From Xanthobacteraceae bacterium (GTDB lineage Bacteria > Pseudomonadota > Alphaproteobacteria > Rhizobiales > Xanthobacteraceae), in assembly GCA_019746135.1 (NCBI GenBank), contig JAIESI010000043.1:1-64000 (forward strand): a stretch of 64,000 bases of DNA, read 5' to 3'. Below the pieces are notes generated by a model, which was given only the letters and a program-made list of their open reading frames with translations, searched no databases and was not told the DNA's origin. Made by a program: the position numbers and the translations under genes. Shown piece by piece: positions 9,359 through 18,004 of the stretch; position 1 is the first letter of the stretch; the number at the start of each line of letters is the position of its first letter.

Positions 9359-9482
9359 AGGCGATAATCCTCTATTGGCTTAAAGGACCCGGTCGCCGCG
9401 ACCGGGCCCTGCGATTTCGGGCCGCACCATACTAATCCTGGCCCGCTCCGCCAGCCTTTTTCGCAACTTCGACGAGGGCAAA

Positions 9483-10529
9483 GTGAACGACCCCTCCCCC
9501 TGGTGGGACCGCGACGTCTATGCCGACCGGCGGCCGTTTTTGCTGGCGCGGGGGCGCATTTTATCGGCGCTGCGGGAGTGGTTTCGGCGGCGCGGCTTCC
9601 TGGAGGTCGAGACCCCGGCCCTGCAGGTCTCGCCCGGCAACGAGGTGCATCTGCATGCCTTTGCGACCGAGCTGATAACGCCCGCGGCGGGCCGAAAGCC
9701 GCTCTACCTGCACACCTCGCCGGAATTCACCTGCAAAAAGCTCTTGGCCGCGGGCGAGGCCCGGGTGTTCAGCCTCGGCCATGTTTTCCGCAATCGCGAG
9801 CGCGGGCCGCTGCACCACCCCGAGTTCACCATGCTGGAGTGGTACCGGGCCAACGAGCCTTACGAGGCGCTGATGGAGGATTGCGCGGCGATCCTCGACG
9901 AGGCGGCGAAGGCGGCCGGCGCGCTGCAATTCCAGTGGAAGGGACGCGCCGCCGACCCCTACGCCCCGCCGGAGCGGCTCAGCGTCCGTGATGCTTTTCA
10001 GAAGTTTGCCGGCATCGATGTCCTTGCGACGCTGACGGCCGGCGAGCCAAACCGCGACAAGCTCGCGGCAGCGGCCCGCGCCGCCGGAATTGCGACCGCC
10101 GATGACGACACCTGGTCGGACATCTTCAGCCGCGTGCTGGTCGAACGCATCGAGCCCCAGCTCGGCCATGGCCATGCCGTGCTGCTCGATCGCTATCCGC
10201 TGCCGGAGGCGGCCTGGGCCCGGCCCGACAGCGACCCGCGGCTGGCCAAGCGCTTCGAGCTCTATGTCTGCGGTGTCGAGCTCGCCAACGGCTTTGCCGA
10301 GCTGACCGACGCGAAGGAGCAGCAGCGGCGTTTCGAGGAGGCCATGGCCGAACGGCAGCGGCGCTACGGCGAGCAGTATCCGATCGACAACGACTTCCTC
10401 GAGGCGCTGGGGCAAATGCCGCCGGCGAGCGGCATCGCGCTCGGCTTCGACCGGCTGGTGATGCTGGCCACCGGCGCAGCGCGGATCGAGCAGGTGCTCT
10501 GGGCGCCGGTTGCGGGCGACGACCGTTAA
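9483..10529 (+). CDS. epmA: EF-P lysine aminoacylase (GenX/PoxA type)
   Basis: A class II LysRS-like enzyme without the anticodon-binding domain, ~348 residues, that activates (R)-beta-lysine and attaches it to EF-P. Class II motif 2 is FRNRERGPLHHPEFTMLEWY (about residues 102-121), and motif 3 is GIALGFDRLVMLATGA near the C-terminus. The start is GTG; the residues MNDPSPWWDRDVYADRRPFL fit the family. It is divergent from efp, the expected substrate, and the pair likely shares the 124-bp regulatory region. Confidence 0.93.
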   Translation: MNDPSPWWDRDVYADRRPFLLARGRILSALREWFRRRGFLEVETPALQVSPGNEVHLHAFATELITPAAGRKPLYLHTSPEFTCKKLLAAGEARVFSLGHVFRNRERGPLHHPEFTMLEWYRANEPYEALMEDCAAILDEAAKAAGALQFQWKGRAADPYAPPERLSVRDAFQKFAGIDVLATLTAGEPNRDKLAAAARAAGIATADDDTWSDIFSRVLVERIEPQLGHGHAVLLDRYPLPEAAWARPDSDPRLAKRFELYVCGVELANGFAELTDAKEQQRRFEEAMAERQRRYGEQYPIDNDFLEALGQMPPASGIALGFDRLVMLATGAARIEQVLWAPVAGDDR

Positions 10530-10596
10530 CGCGCCACATTGACGCTCGCGACAGCGGCCCTCTAGGGTGCGCTCAAAACCAGGGATGGAGGCGGGA

Positions 10597-11577
10597 ATGT
10601 CGGTTTTGCTGAACGCAATTCGGGCGCTGGCAGCGAGCGCATTCATCGCCGCGGGCCTTGCGGCACCGGCCGGAGCGCAGAGCTACCCGTCGCAGAACGT
10701 CAACGTCATGGTCGCGTTTCCTGCGGGCGGGCTTGCCGACATCATCGGCCGCCTCGTCGCCTCCAAGCTCGAGGCGCGGCTGAAGCACAGCTTCGTGGTC
10801 GAGAACCGCGGCGGTGCCGGCGGCAACATCGCCGCCAAGGCGGTCGCGGGCGCGGCGCCGGACGGCTACACGCTGCTGGTGACGACCTCGGGCCTCGCCG
10901 CCAACCTCACCGCCTCCAAGAACCGCGGCTTCGAGCAGGGCGACCTGCGGCCGGTGGCCTTCGTCGCCATCAGCCCGGACGTGCTTGCGGTCAACCCGGC
11001 GAACCCGGCGAAGGACCTGAAGGAGTTCGTCGCCAACGCCAGGACCAAGAGTTTCAGCTATGGCAGCGCCGGCGTCGGCACCGGCCCGCAGATCGGCGCG
11101 GAGTATTTCTTCAAGGAGGCCGCGAAGCTTCCTGCCGCGAACGTGGTGCATGTGCCGTTCCAGGGCGGCGCGCCGGCGATCACCGCGGTGCTCGGCAATC
11201 ACGTCGATGCGCTGGTGCTGACCTTGCCGCCCACGGTGCCGCAGATCCGTCAGGGCAAGATGCGCGGGCTCGGCGTCGCGAGCGAGACGCGAAACTCGGC
11301 GATCCCCGACGTGCCGACCTACGGCGAGATGGGCTTCCCCGGCGTCTACTCCGGCTCGTGGGTCGCGGTGTTCGCGCCGGGCAAGACGGCGGACGCGGTG
11401 GTGACCAGGCTCAATGCCGAGATCAACACCGTGATGAAGGAACCGGACGCGCTGGAAAAGCTGAAGCAAAGCGGCTTCGATCCGCTGGTGAAGAACCCGG
11501 CCGAAACCGACGCTTACTACAAGAGCGAGGTCGCGAGCTGGGCCAAGATGGTCACTGCGGTCGGCTTCTCCAACTGA
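10597..11577 (+). CDS. Bug/TctC-type substrate-binding protein (tripartite tricarboxylate transporter)
   Basis: A 326-residue periplasmic binding protein with a signal peptide cleaved after APAGA-Q. Family markers are YPSQNVNVMVAFPAGGLADIIGR, the VVENRGGAGGNIAAKAVAGAAPDGYTLL region (quoted in part) and VVHVPFQGGAPAITAVLG. Such proteins capture carboxylates for TctAB-type transporters, but no tctA or tctB gene is near. I chose the ATG at 10597 because GGAGG lies just upstream and the signal peptide is normal from there. It separates epmA from the epmB-like gene, so it is probably an insertion in that set. Confidence 0.88.
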   Translation: MSVLLNAIRALAASAFIAAGLAAPAGAQSYPSQNVNVMVAFPAGGLADIIGRLVASKLEARLKHSFVVENRGGAGGNIAAKAVAGAAPDGYTLLVTTSGLAANLTASKNRGFEQGDLRPVAFVAISPDVLAVNPANPAKDLKEFVANARTKSFSYGSAGVGTGPQIGAEYFFKEAAKLPAANVVHVPFQGGAPAITAVLGNHVDALVLTLPPTVPQIRQGKMRGLGVASETRNSAIPDVPTYGEMGFPGVYSGSWVAVFAPGKTADAVVTRLNAEINTVMKEPDALEKLKQSGFDPLVKNPAETDAYYKSEVASWAKMVTAVGFSN

Positions 11578-11618
11578 CAGTGCGCCCGTTCAGGCCGACG
11601 ATCATTGCGTTACGCTGG

Positions 11619-11770
11619 CCGTCATCGCCCGCCAACGGGTCCGCGCGAAGCGCGGCCCGATGACAGGCTCCGGCGGGCGATCCAGTGGCTATTTATTGTT
11701 GCTGTTAGCGCAAGGCAGCTTTATCGCTTCACCCGACCCCTGGCTGCCCCGCCTTCGCGGGGCATGACGG
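11619..11770. repeat. Paired palindromic repeat (GTCATCGCCCGCC family)
   Basis: The left part, GTCATCGCCCGCC followed by the hairpin CCGCGCGAAGCGCGG and CGGGCGATCCAG, is joined by ~50 bp of lower GC to the right part CTGCCCCGCCTTCGCGGGGCATGACGG. The right part is inverted relative to the left. It is an intergenic REP-like pair between a Bug gene and the aminomutase gene. Confidence 0.6.
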
Positions 11771-11790
11771 CCTGCGAGAAGGCTTGTTCC

Positions 11791-12843
11791 ATGAACGCCG
11801 CACCGAAAACGCTACGCCAACTGTCCGACCTCGACGCTGCGGGGCTTGCCCCCGCGGAGCGGCGCGCCGCGCTGGAGAAGGTCGCCGCGCAATATGCCGT
11901 CGCCATCACGCCGGCGATGACCGGGCTGATCGACCGCGCCGATCCGAACGATCCGATCGCGCGGCAGTTCGTGCCCGATGTCGCGGAGTTGACGACGAAG
12001 GCCGAGGAGCGCGCCGACCCGATCGGCGACGACGCGCACAGCCCCTGTGCGGGCATCGTGCATCGCTATCCCGACCGCGTGCTGCTGAAGCTCACGCATG
12101 TGTGCGCGGTCTACTGCCGCTTCTGCTTCCGCCGCGAGATGGTCGGTCCGGGCACCGAGCCGTTGACTGCGAAACAACTCGACGCCGCGATCGATTACAT
12201 CGCCTCGCGCCCCGACATCTGGGAGGTCATCCTCACCGGCGGCGATCCGCTGGTGCTGTCGCCGCGCCGGATCAGGAACGTGATGGCGCGGCTGGCCGCC
12301 ATCGATCATGTCAAGATCGTCCGCATCCACACCCGCGTGCCGGTCGCGGAGCCTGCGCGGATCACCGCCGAGATGGCGCGCGCGCTCAAGGTCAAGGGCA
12401 AAGCCACCTACGTGGTGCTGCACGCCAACCACGCGCGCGAATTGACCGACGCGGCGCGCGAGGCCTGCGCGCGAATGATCGACGCGGGCATCCCGATGCT
12501 CAGCCAGTCGGTGCTGCTCAAGGGCGTCAACGACGATCCGCAGGCACTCGGCGCGCTCATGCGCGCGCTGGTCGAGAACCGCATCAAGCCGTACTACCTG
12601 CACCACGGCGATCTCGCGCCCGGCACGTCGCATCTGCGCACGTCCATCGAGCGTGGACAGGAGCTGATGCGGGCGCTGCGCGGACGGCTCTCCGGCCTGT
12701 GCCACGCCGAATACGTGCTCGATATTCCCGGCGGCTTCGGCAAGTCGCCGATCGGACCGAGCTATCTCACGCGCGACGCCGCGGGCCGCGTGCAGGTCGA
12801 GGACTTCAACGGAGGCGCGCATTGCTATCCGCCGACGACGTGA
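11791..12843 (+). CDS. epmB: Lysine 2,3-aminomutase-family radical SAM protein, likely EpmB
   Basis: Radical SAM enzyme with the cluster motif CAVYCRFCFRR (Cys105, Cys109, Cys112, the CxxxCxxC spacing), the GGDPLVLSPRR block and the PLP-lysine loop DIPGGFGKSP. At 350 residues it lacks the long C-terminal region of clostridial lysine 2,3-aminomutase and matches the short EpmB (YjeK) form, which makes (R)-beta-lysine for EF-P. Linkage to efp and epmA supports this role, though a catabolic aminomutase cannot be excluded by sequence alone. The ATG at 11791 is preferred over the ORF-track start at 11605, whose first 62 codons are repeat sequence. Confidence 0.8.
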   Translation: MNAAPKTLRQLSDLDAAGLAPAERRAALEKVAAQYAVAITPAMTGLIDRADPNDPIARQFVPDVAELTTKAEERADPIGDDAHSPCAGIVHRYPDRVLLKLTHVCAVYCRFCFRREMVGPGTEPLTAKQLDAAIDYIASRPDIWEVILTGGDPLVLSPRRIRNVMARLAAIDHVKIVRIHTRVPVAEPARITAEMARALKVKGKATYVVLHANHARELTDAAREACARMIDAGIPMLSQSVLLKGVNDDPQALGALMRALVENRIKPYYLHHGDLAPGTSHLRTSIERGQELMRALRGRLSGLCHAEYVLDIPGGFGKSPIGPSYLTRDAAGRVQVEDFNGGAHCYPPTT

Positions 12844-13241
12844 TCCGGGCGCTCGAGCTCAAACCCCATCCGGAAGGCGGACATTACCGCGAGACGTTTC
12901 GCGATCCCCGGACCGTCGCAGGCCGCGCCGCTTCGACCGCGATCTATTTCCTGCTCAGGCGCGGCGAGCGCTCGCACTGGCACCGCGTCGACGCGGCCGA
13001 GGCCTGGCATTGGCACGCCGGCAGTCCTTTGCATCTCAAAGTCAATTCCGGTGGCACAACTGACACCCTGCGGCTCGGCCCCGATCTCGCGGCCGGCGAA
13101 CGGCCGCAGGCGGTGGTATCCGCGTACGCTTGGCAGGCGGCCGAAACCACCGGCGACTGGACGCTGGTGGGCTGCACGGTCGCGCCGGGCTTCCAATTCG
13201 AGGGCTTTGAGCTTGCTCCAAGTGATTGGAGCCCCGTCTGA
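12822..13241 (+). CDS. Cupin_5 (DUF985) family protein
   Basis: A 139-residue single-domain cupin. The metal-site residues appear in RSHWHRVDAAEAWHWHAG, and the start of the fold in LKPHPEGGHYRETFRD. Members have no firmly known reaction. I call the TTG at 12822 because a GGAGG lies six bases upstream and the reading frame then begins LSADDVIRALELKPHPEGG, as in the family; a GTG at 12840 is the alternative. The gene overlaps the aminomutase by 22 bp, so it is co-transcribed. The ORF track shows it only inside a longer frame beginning at 11784. Confidence 0.82.
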   Translation: MLSADDVIRALELKPHPEGGHYRETFRDPRTVAGRAASTAIYFLLRRGERSHWHRVDAAEAWHWHAGSPLHLKVNSGGTTDTLRLGPDLAAGERPQAVVSAYAWQAAETTGDWTLVGCTVAPGFQFEGFELAPSDWSPV

Positions 13242-13348
13242 ATCCTGTCCACTGTGGCCTTTCCGCCATTTGTTGTGGAACCCGCCCCATGCATGATGCC
13301 GCCGCAATCTAAGGGTGGTGCCGCGCGGGCTGCGGCAGTTGTGTTTGT

Positions 13349-16216
13349 ATGCAGTTTCAGTGTCGATTTCGGGTATTACGCGCTGCCGCCGTGGTCGCCG
13401 TGGTGGCGGGCGCATGGTTGGCCCCGAACAGTCGCGCCCTGGCTGACTGCCAACCGGACATCACCACCAACCTGATCGTGAACTGCACCACGGCCGGTGG
13501 CGCGCAAACGACGACGGTCGGTACCGGAGAAGACGATCGCACCGTTACCGTTCAACCTGGCGCCACGATCGACTTGTCCGGGACAGCGGGAGCCAACGCG
13601 ATCCTTTTGGGCAACCGCAACACCGTTACCAACTTAGGAACGATCATTGCTGGTACAGCGGGCGGCAACGCGATCGATGTGTTCGACAACAATACCGTCA
13701 CCAACTCAGGCACGATCATTGTCGACGACGGTGTCGGCATTTCGGCGAACGACAACAACATCATAACGAACGCCGGCACGATCATCACCGGCGATTCCGG
13801 AACCGGCATCAGCGCCCTTAACGGCAACACCGTGCTGAACAGCGGCACAATACGGATCGGTAATAGCGCAACAGGCATCGACGTCTGTTGCGACAACAAT
13901 GTCATCAACAGCGGCAGCATCGTCGGCCTGAACGGCGCTTTTGGAATTCTCGCCGGGGACCGCAGCAACGTCACCAACACCGGAAGTATTACGGTCGGTT
14001 TTACAGGCACCGGCATCTTCGCGCTTGTCGACGGATTGATCGCGCCGGGCGTCAAAGCCACCATTTCCAACAGCGGCACGATCACTGTCGGCGATTTCGG
14101 CCGCGGCATCGCGGCGATCGAGAATTACAACGTGATCAACTCCGGCGTGATCATCGCATCCACCGGTGGCGTCGGCATACTGGTCGACGACGGAAACACC
14201 GTCGTCAACACCGGAACGATCCGCGTCGGGGACTCGGCCGGCGCCCTCTTCTTGGCTGCCGGCATCGTGGCTGCAGGCGACAATTCGACTGTCAACAACT
14301 CCGGGACAATTTCAGGCGGCGCAGGCGCCATCGGCATCAATGTGGCGGCTCCCATTCTGGGACCCGCCACCACCGGCCCGATCATCACCAATTCCGGCAC
14401 GGTCATCGTCGGCGCAGGAGGCACCGGCGTCAATTTCGAGGATAGCGGCACGCTGATCAACACAGGCCTGATCCGCGCGACGGGCGACGGCTTCAGCCTC
14501 TTCTCGTGCGCGTGCACGACGACGAACATAACGAACTTCGGAACCCTCGACGGCAAGATATTCACTGAGGGTCAAACTACGTTTGAGAACCGCGGCCTGA
14601 TCACCATCACGGACACACACGCTTCCACGCCGATCGGACCCTTCAATTTCAACTTCCAAAACATCAACGCTATCGGATTCCCCCCGAGTACATCGGTTTT
14701 CCAACAATTCGCCGAAGGCACGCTGTCGCTTCGCGTCATGCCGGACCCACTGGGCGGGGCCGCTCCGATCGACAGCCTTTTGGCCGACAATGTCATTCTG
14801 GCCGGTACATTGCGCGCTTCGATCCAGCCCGGGCTGTATGCCAACACGACAATCACAGCCACTGCGCTGTCGCTGACGGGCAACGGCGTGACCACCAACA
14901 TTACGAGCACATTCGATCGTTTTACTTCGTCTTCGCCATTCTTCACCGTCACGCCGATCTACAATGGCAGCGGATTGGCTCCCAACGACTACGAATTCCT
15001 GACCCTCCAGCTCGACCGCATCCCCTTCGGCTCCGTCCCCGGCATGACGCCGAACCAGCGCGCGGTCGGCAATGCACTCGAAGGCAGCTATTCGACCGCC
15101 CTCACCGGCAATGCGGCGACGTTCTTCAGCAACCTGCTCGCCGTGACATCCGTGACGGTTCTCGACCAGCTCAGCGGCGAAGGCACCAGCGCCGTGCAGA
15201 CGGCGTCCTTCAACGCCGGCTCGCTGTTCAACAACGCGATGCAGAACCAGGCGCTGTTTGGCCCGAACCTGAACGGGCTCGGCGCCATTGCGCCCATCCC
15301 CTATACGGCCGAACGTGTGGCACCGGGCCACGAGGCCTTCGCAGCTCTCAAGCCGTCGCCGGCAGCCGAGCCCAGCCGCTTCCGCGTCTGGACCGCGGGC
15401 TTCGGCGCGACCCAATCGCTGCAGGGCCAGCAGACCGACCCCGGCAGCTCCAGCCAGTCGGTGCGCAGCGCCGGCGGCGTACTCGGCGTCGACTGGCAGG
15501 TTGCACCCGACCTGCGGGTTGGCGCGGCCGTGGGCGGCAGCGAGTCGAGCTTCTCGGTGGCAAACCTCGGCACCAGCGGACGCATCGCGGCCGGTCACAT
15601 CGGCGGCTACGCGATGAAGTCGTGGGGCGCGTATTACGCCGCCGCATCGCTGAGCTATGCGCGGTTCGACAATTCGACGACCCGCACCATCATCGGCGTC
15701 GGTCCGACCGAGACGGTCTCGGGCCGTTTCGACAGCGACCAGATCAGCGCCCGGCTCGAGCTCGGCTGGAGGCAGGCTTACGGCCGCATCAACGTCACGC
15801 CGTTTGTCGCAGTCGAACCCTCGGTTCTGTGGCAGCGCGGCTACACCGAAACCGGAACAGGCATACTCGGGCTCACCGTCGCCTCGCACATCGCGACCTC
15901 GTTGCCGACCTTCGTCGGCGTTCAGTTCGACGGACGCTATGTCATGCCCGACGGCGCGGTGCTGGCGCCCTACGCGCGCGTGTCATGGGTGCACGAATTC
16001 GAACCGGACCGCCGCGTCAGCGCGGCCTTCATCACCGTGCCCGGCGCGAGCTTCACGGTGAACGGCGCACGCGCCGCAAGCGACGCCGCCCGCCTCGACA
16101 CCGGCGCCAAGCTGATGTTCGGCGGCGGGCTCGCGCTGTTCGCCAACTTCACCGGCGAGTGGTCAGACCTCACGCACAGTTACGCGGGCAGCGGCGGCTT
16201 CCGATACGTCTGGTAA
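13349..16216 (+). CDS. Autotransporter with beta-helical passenger
   Basis: A 955-residue type Va secreted/outer-membrane protein. An N-terminal signal peptide (RAAAVVAVVAGAWL...RALA) precedes a passenger of ~430 residues built from repeats of the form N-x-x-T-N-S-G-T-I-x-V, e.g. NNTVTNSGTIIVDDGVGI, predicting a right-handed beta-helix. The last ~280 residues are the 12-stranded translocator (start near RFRVWTAGFGATQSL), ending in the aromatic terminus GGFRYVW required for outer-membrane insertion. The passenger DNA is visibly lower in GC than its neighbours and the barrel region. No protease motif was seen. Likely adhesin or surface protein; ligand unknown. Confidence 0.88.
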   Translation: MQFQCRFRVLRAAAVVAVVAGAWLAPNSRALADCQPDITTNLIVNCTTAGGAQTTTVGTGEDDRTVTVQPGATIDLSGTAGANAILLGNRNTVTNLGTIIAGTAGGNAIDVFDNNTVTNSGTIIVDDGVGISANDNNIITNAGTIITGDSGTGISALNGNTVLNSGTIRIGNSATGIDVCCDNNVINSGSIVGLNGAFGILAGDRSNVTNTGSITVGFTGTGIFALVDGLIAPGVKATISNSGTITVGDFGRGIAAIENYNVINSGVIIASTGGVGILVDDGNTVVNTGTIRVGDSAGALFLAAGIVAAGDNSTVNNSGTISGGAGAIGINVAAPILGPATTGPIITNSGTVIVGAGGTGVNFEDSGTLINTGLIRATGDGFSLFSCACTTTNITNFGTLDGKIFTEGQTTFENRGLITITDTHASTPIGPFNFNFQNINAIGFPPSTSVFQQFAEGTLSLRVMPDPLGGAAPIDSLLADNVILAGTLRASIQPGLYANTTITATALSLTGNGVTTNITSTFDRFTSSSPFFTVTPIYNGSGLAPNDYEFLTLQLDRIPFGSVPGMTPNQRAVGNALEGSYSTALTGNAATFFSNLLAVTSVTVLDQLSGEGTSAVQTASFNAGSLFNNAMQNQALFGPNLNGLGAIAPIPYTAERVAPGHEAFAALKPSPAAEPSRFRVWTAGFGATQSLQGQQTDPGSSSQSVRSAGGVLGVDWQVAPDLRVGAAVGGSESSFSVANLGTSGRIAAGHIGGYAMKSWGAYYAAASLSYARFDNSTTRTIIGVGPTETVSGRFDSDQISARLELGWRQAYGRINVTPFVAVEPSVLWQRGYTETGTGILGLTVASHIATSLPTFVGVQFDGRYVMPDGAVLAPYARVSWVHEFEPDRRVSAAFITVPGASFTVNGARAASDAARLDTGAKLMFGGGLALFANFTGEWSDLTHSYAGSGGFRYVW

Positions 16217-16371
16217 GGCGTCGCGCCCACGCGTGGGCACGTCCGGTGGGCCAGGCTTCCTCACGCCCGGACAAGCATCCAAAGCGTAGCAGCGGCATTT
16301 CAACGCCGCCGCGGGGTTGGTATTGTCGGCAACCATCTGAAGGTTGTTCGGCGCACGCCCCGGAGGCCGCC

Positions 16372-17142
16372 ATGCAGGTCGTCAAATCGCTCGACATTCC
16401 TTCACGGCGACAGAAGTGCAGTCCCGAGGAATGGCAGGCGCGGCTCGATCTCGCCGCCGCCTACCGGCTCGCCGCGCATTGCGGCTGGACCCACCTGATC
16501 AACAACCACATCTCGTTGCGCGTGCCGGGCACCGAGGACCAGTTCCTGATCAACCCCTACGGCTTCCTCTACGAGCAGATCACCGCGTCGAGCCTGATCA
16601 AGATCGATCTCGACGGCAACGACCTCGACGGCTCGCCGTTCCCGGTCAACCGCGCGGGCTTCGTGATCCACTCGGCGATCCATCAGGCGCGCAAGAACCT
16701 GCATGCCATCATTCATACGCACACCGTGGCGGGACAGGCGGTGTCGGCGCTCGACTGCGGGCTCCTGCCGCTGAACCAGAGCGCAATGCGCTACTACAAG
16801 CGCATCGGCTATCACGCGTTCGAAGGCGTCGCCAACGATCTCGACGAGCGCGAGCGCATCGTCGCCGATCTCGGCGACCACAAGTGCCTGATCATGAAGC
16901 ATCACGGCCTGCTCACCGCCGGCGTCAACGTCGGCGAGGCGTTCAACCTGATGTACTATCTGGAGAAGAGCTGCGAGACGCAGATGATGGTGCTCGCCTC
17001 CAACCAGAAGTACAGCCTGCCCTCCGAGGAGAGCTGCGAAAAGTCGGCGCAGGTGTTCTGGGGCAACGGCCGGGTGCACGACCGCGACTGGCCGGCGCTG
17101 GTCAAGCTCGCCGACTCGATCGATCCCTCATACCGCAATTGA
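16372..17142 (+). CDS. Class II aldolase/adducin family protein
   Basis: A 256-residue L-fuculose-phosphate-aldolase-like protein. Zn ligands are suggested by IIHTHTVAGQ (HxH) and MKHHGLLTAG. It lacks a diagnostic substrate motif. The ATG at 16372 has GGAGG six bases upstream. It is followed after 7 bp by a dehydrogenase and then by a Bug binding protein overlapping it, so the three form an operon. The combination suggests uptake and oxidation/cleavage of a small hydroxy- or sugar acid; no kinase is present, so the known L-threonate/erythronate (Ltn/Otn) route is not complete here. Confidence 0.85.
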   Translation: MQVVKSLDIPSRRQKCSPEEWQARLDLAAAYRLAAHCGWTHLINNHISLRVPGTEDQFLINPYGFLYEQITASSLIKIDLDGNDLDGSPFPVNRAGFVIHSAIHQARKNLHAIIHTHTVAGQAVSALDCGLLPLNQSAMRYYKRIGYHAFEGVANDLDERERIVADLGDHKCLIMKHHGLLTAGVNVGEAFNLMYYLEKSCETQMMVLASNQKYSLPSEESCEKSAQVFWGNGRVHDRDWPALVKLADSIDPSYRN

Positions 17143-17149
17143 GGTTTCC

Positions 17150-18004
17150 ATGAATCCCGTCGTCGCAGTCATCGCGCCCGGCATGATGGGTGCGGCCGTC
17201 GGCCAGCGCCTGGTCAAGAACGGCGTCAAGGTGCTGACCGCGCTTGCCGGCCGCAGCGCCGAGACCGCCGCGCGCGCCAAGGCCGCGGGCATGGTGGGAG
17301 CGAGCGACGGAGAGATCGTCGCAACCGATTTTGTCCTGTCGATCCTGCCGCCCGGCGACGCGCTCGCCCTGGCGCAACGCTATGCACCGGCGCTCCAGGC
17401 GAGCAACAGCAAGCCTGTGTTCGTCGACTGCAACGCGGTCGCGCCGCCGACCGTCGACAAGATCGCCGCGGTGATCGCGCCGACCGGCGCGCCGTTCGTC
17501 GATGCCGGCATCGTCGGCGGACCGCCCAAGGCCGACGACGCGGGCCCGCGGTTCTACGCCTCCGGACCGCACGCGCAGCGTTTTGCGACGCTCAGGCAAT
17601 ACGGCCTCGACGTCCGCGTGCTCGAAGGCGCAATCAGCGCGGCCTCGGCGCTGAAGATGTCCTACGCCGGTATCATGAAGGGTACGCAGGCGATCCAGAC
17701 CGCGATGCTGCTCGCCGCCGCCCGCAGCGGCAACGCCGACACGCTCTACAAGGAGCTGCAGCACAGCCAGAAGGAAATGCTCTGGTGGCTCAACCGGCAG
17801 CTCGCGATCATGCCGCCGAAGGCGGCGCGCTGGGTGGCCGAGATGCGCGAGATCGGCGAGTTCGTCAGCCCGGACTCGGGCGGCCGCGAGCTGTTCGAGG
17901 GCGCGGCGCTGCTTTACGAACAGATCGGCGAGGATTTTGCCGGCGACAAGAAAGACCTCGCGACGCTGAAGGCGTTTCTCGACAAGGCGAAGGCCGCGGG
18001 GTGA
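17150..18004 (+). CDS. NAD(P)-dependent oxidoreductase, 6PGDH-like (DUF1932)
   Basis: A 284-residue beta-hydroxyacid dehydrogenase-like protein. The N-terminal Rossmann motif is VAVIAPGMMGAAVGQRL, with Ala replacing the usual first Gly (GxGxMG reads APGMMG). The substrate-site region is FVDAGIVGGPPKAD, and a lysine lies in ALKMSYAGIMKGTQAI. The C-terminal DUF1932 domain is helical. Probable role is oxidation of a hydroxy acid produced or used with the neighbouring aldolase. The stop overlaps the next gene by four bases (GTGA). Confidence 0.82.
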   Translation: MNPVVAVIAPGMMGAAVGQRLVKNGVKVLTALAGRSAETAARAKAAGMVGASDGEIVATDFVLSILPPGDALALAQRYAPALQASNSKPVFVDCNAVAPPTVDKIAAVIAPTGAPFVDAGIVGGPPKADDAGPRFYASGPHAQRFATLRQYGLDVRVLEGAISAASALKMSYAGIMKGTQAIQTAMLLAAARSGNADTLYKELQHSQKEMLWWLNRQLAIMPPKAARWVAEMREIGEFVSPDSGGRELFEGAALLYEQIGEDFAGDKKDLATLKAFLDKAKAAG

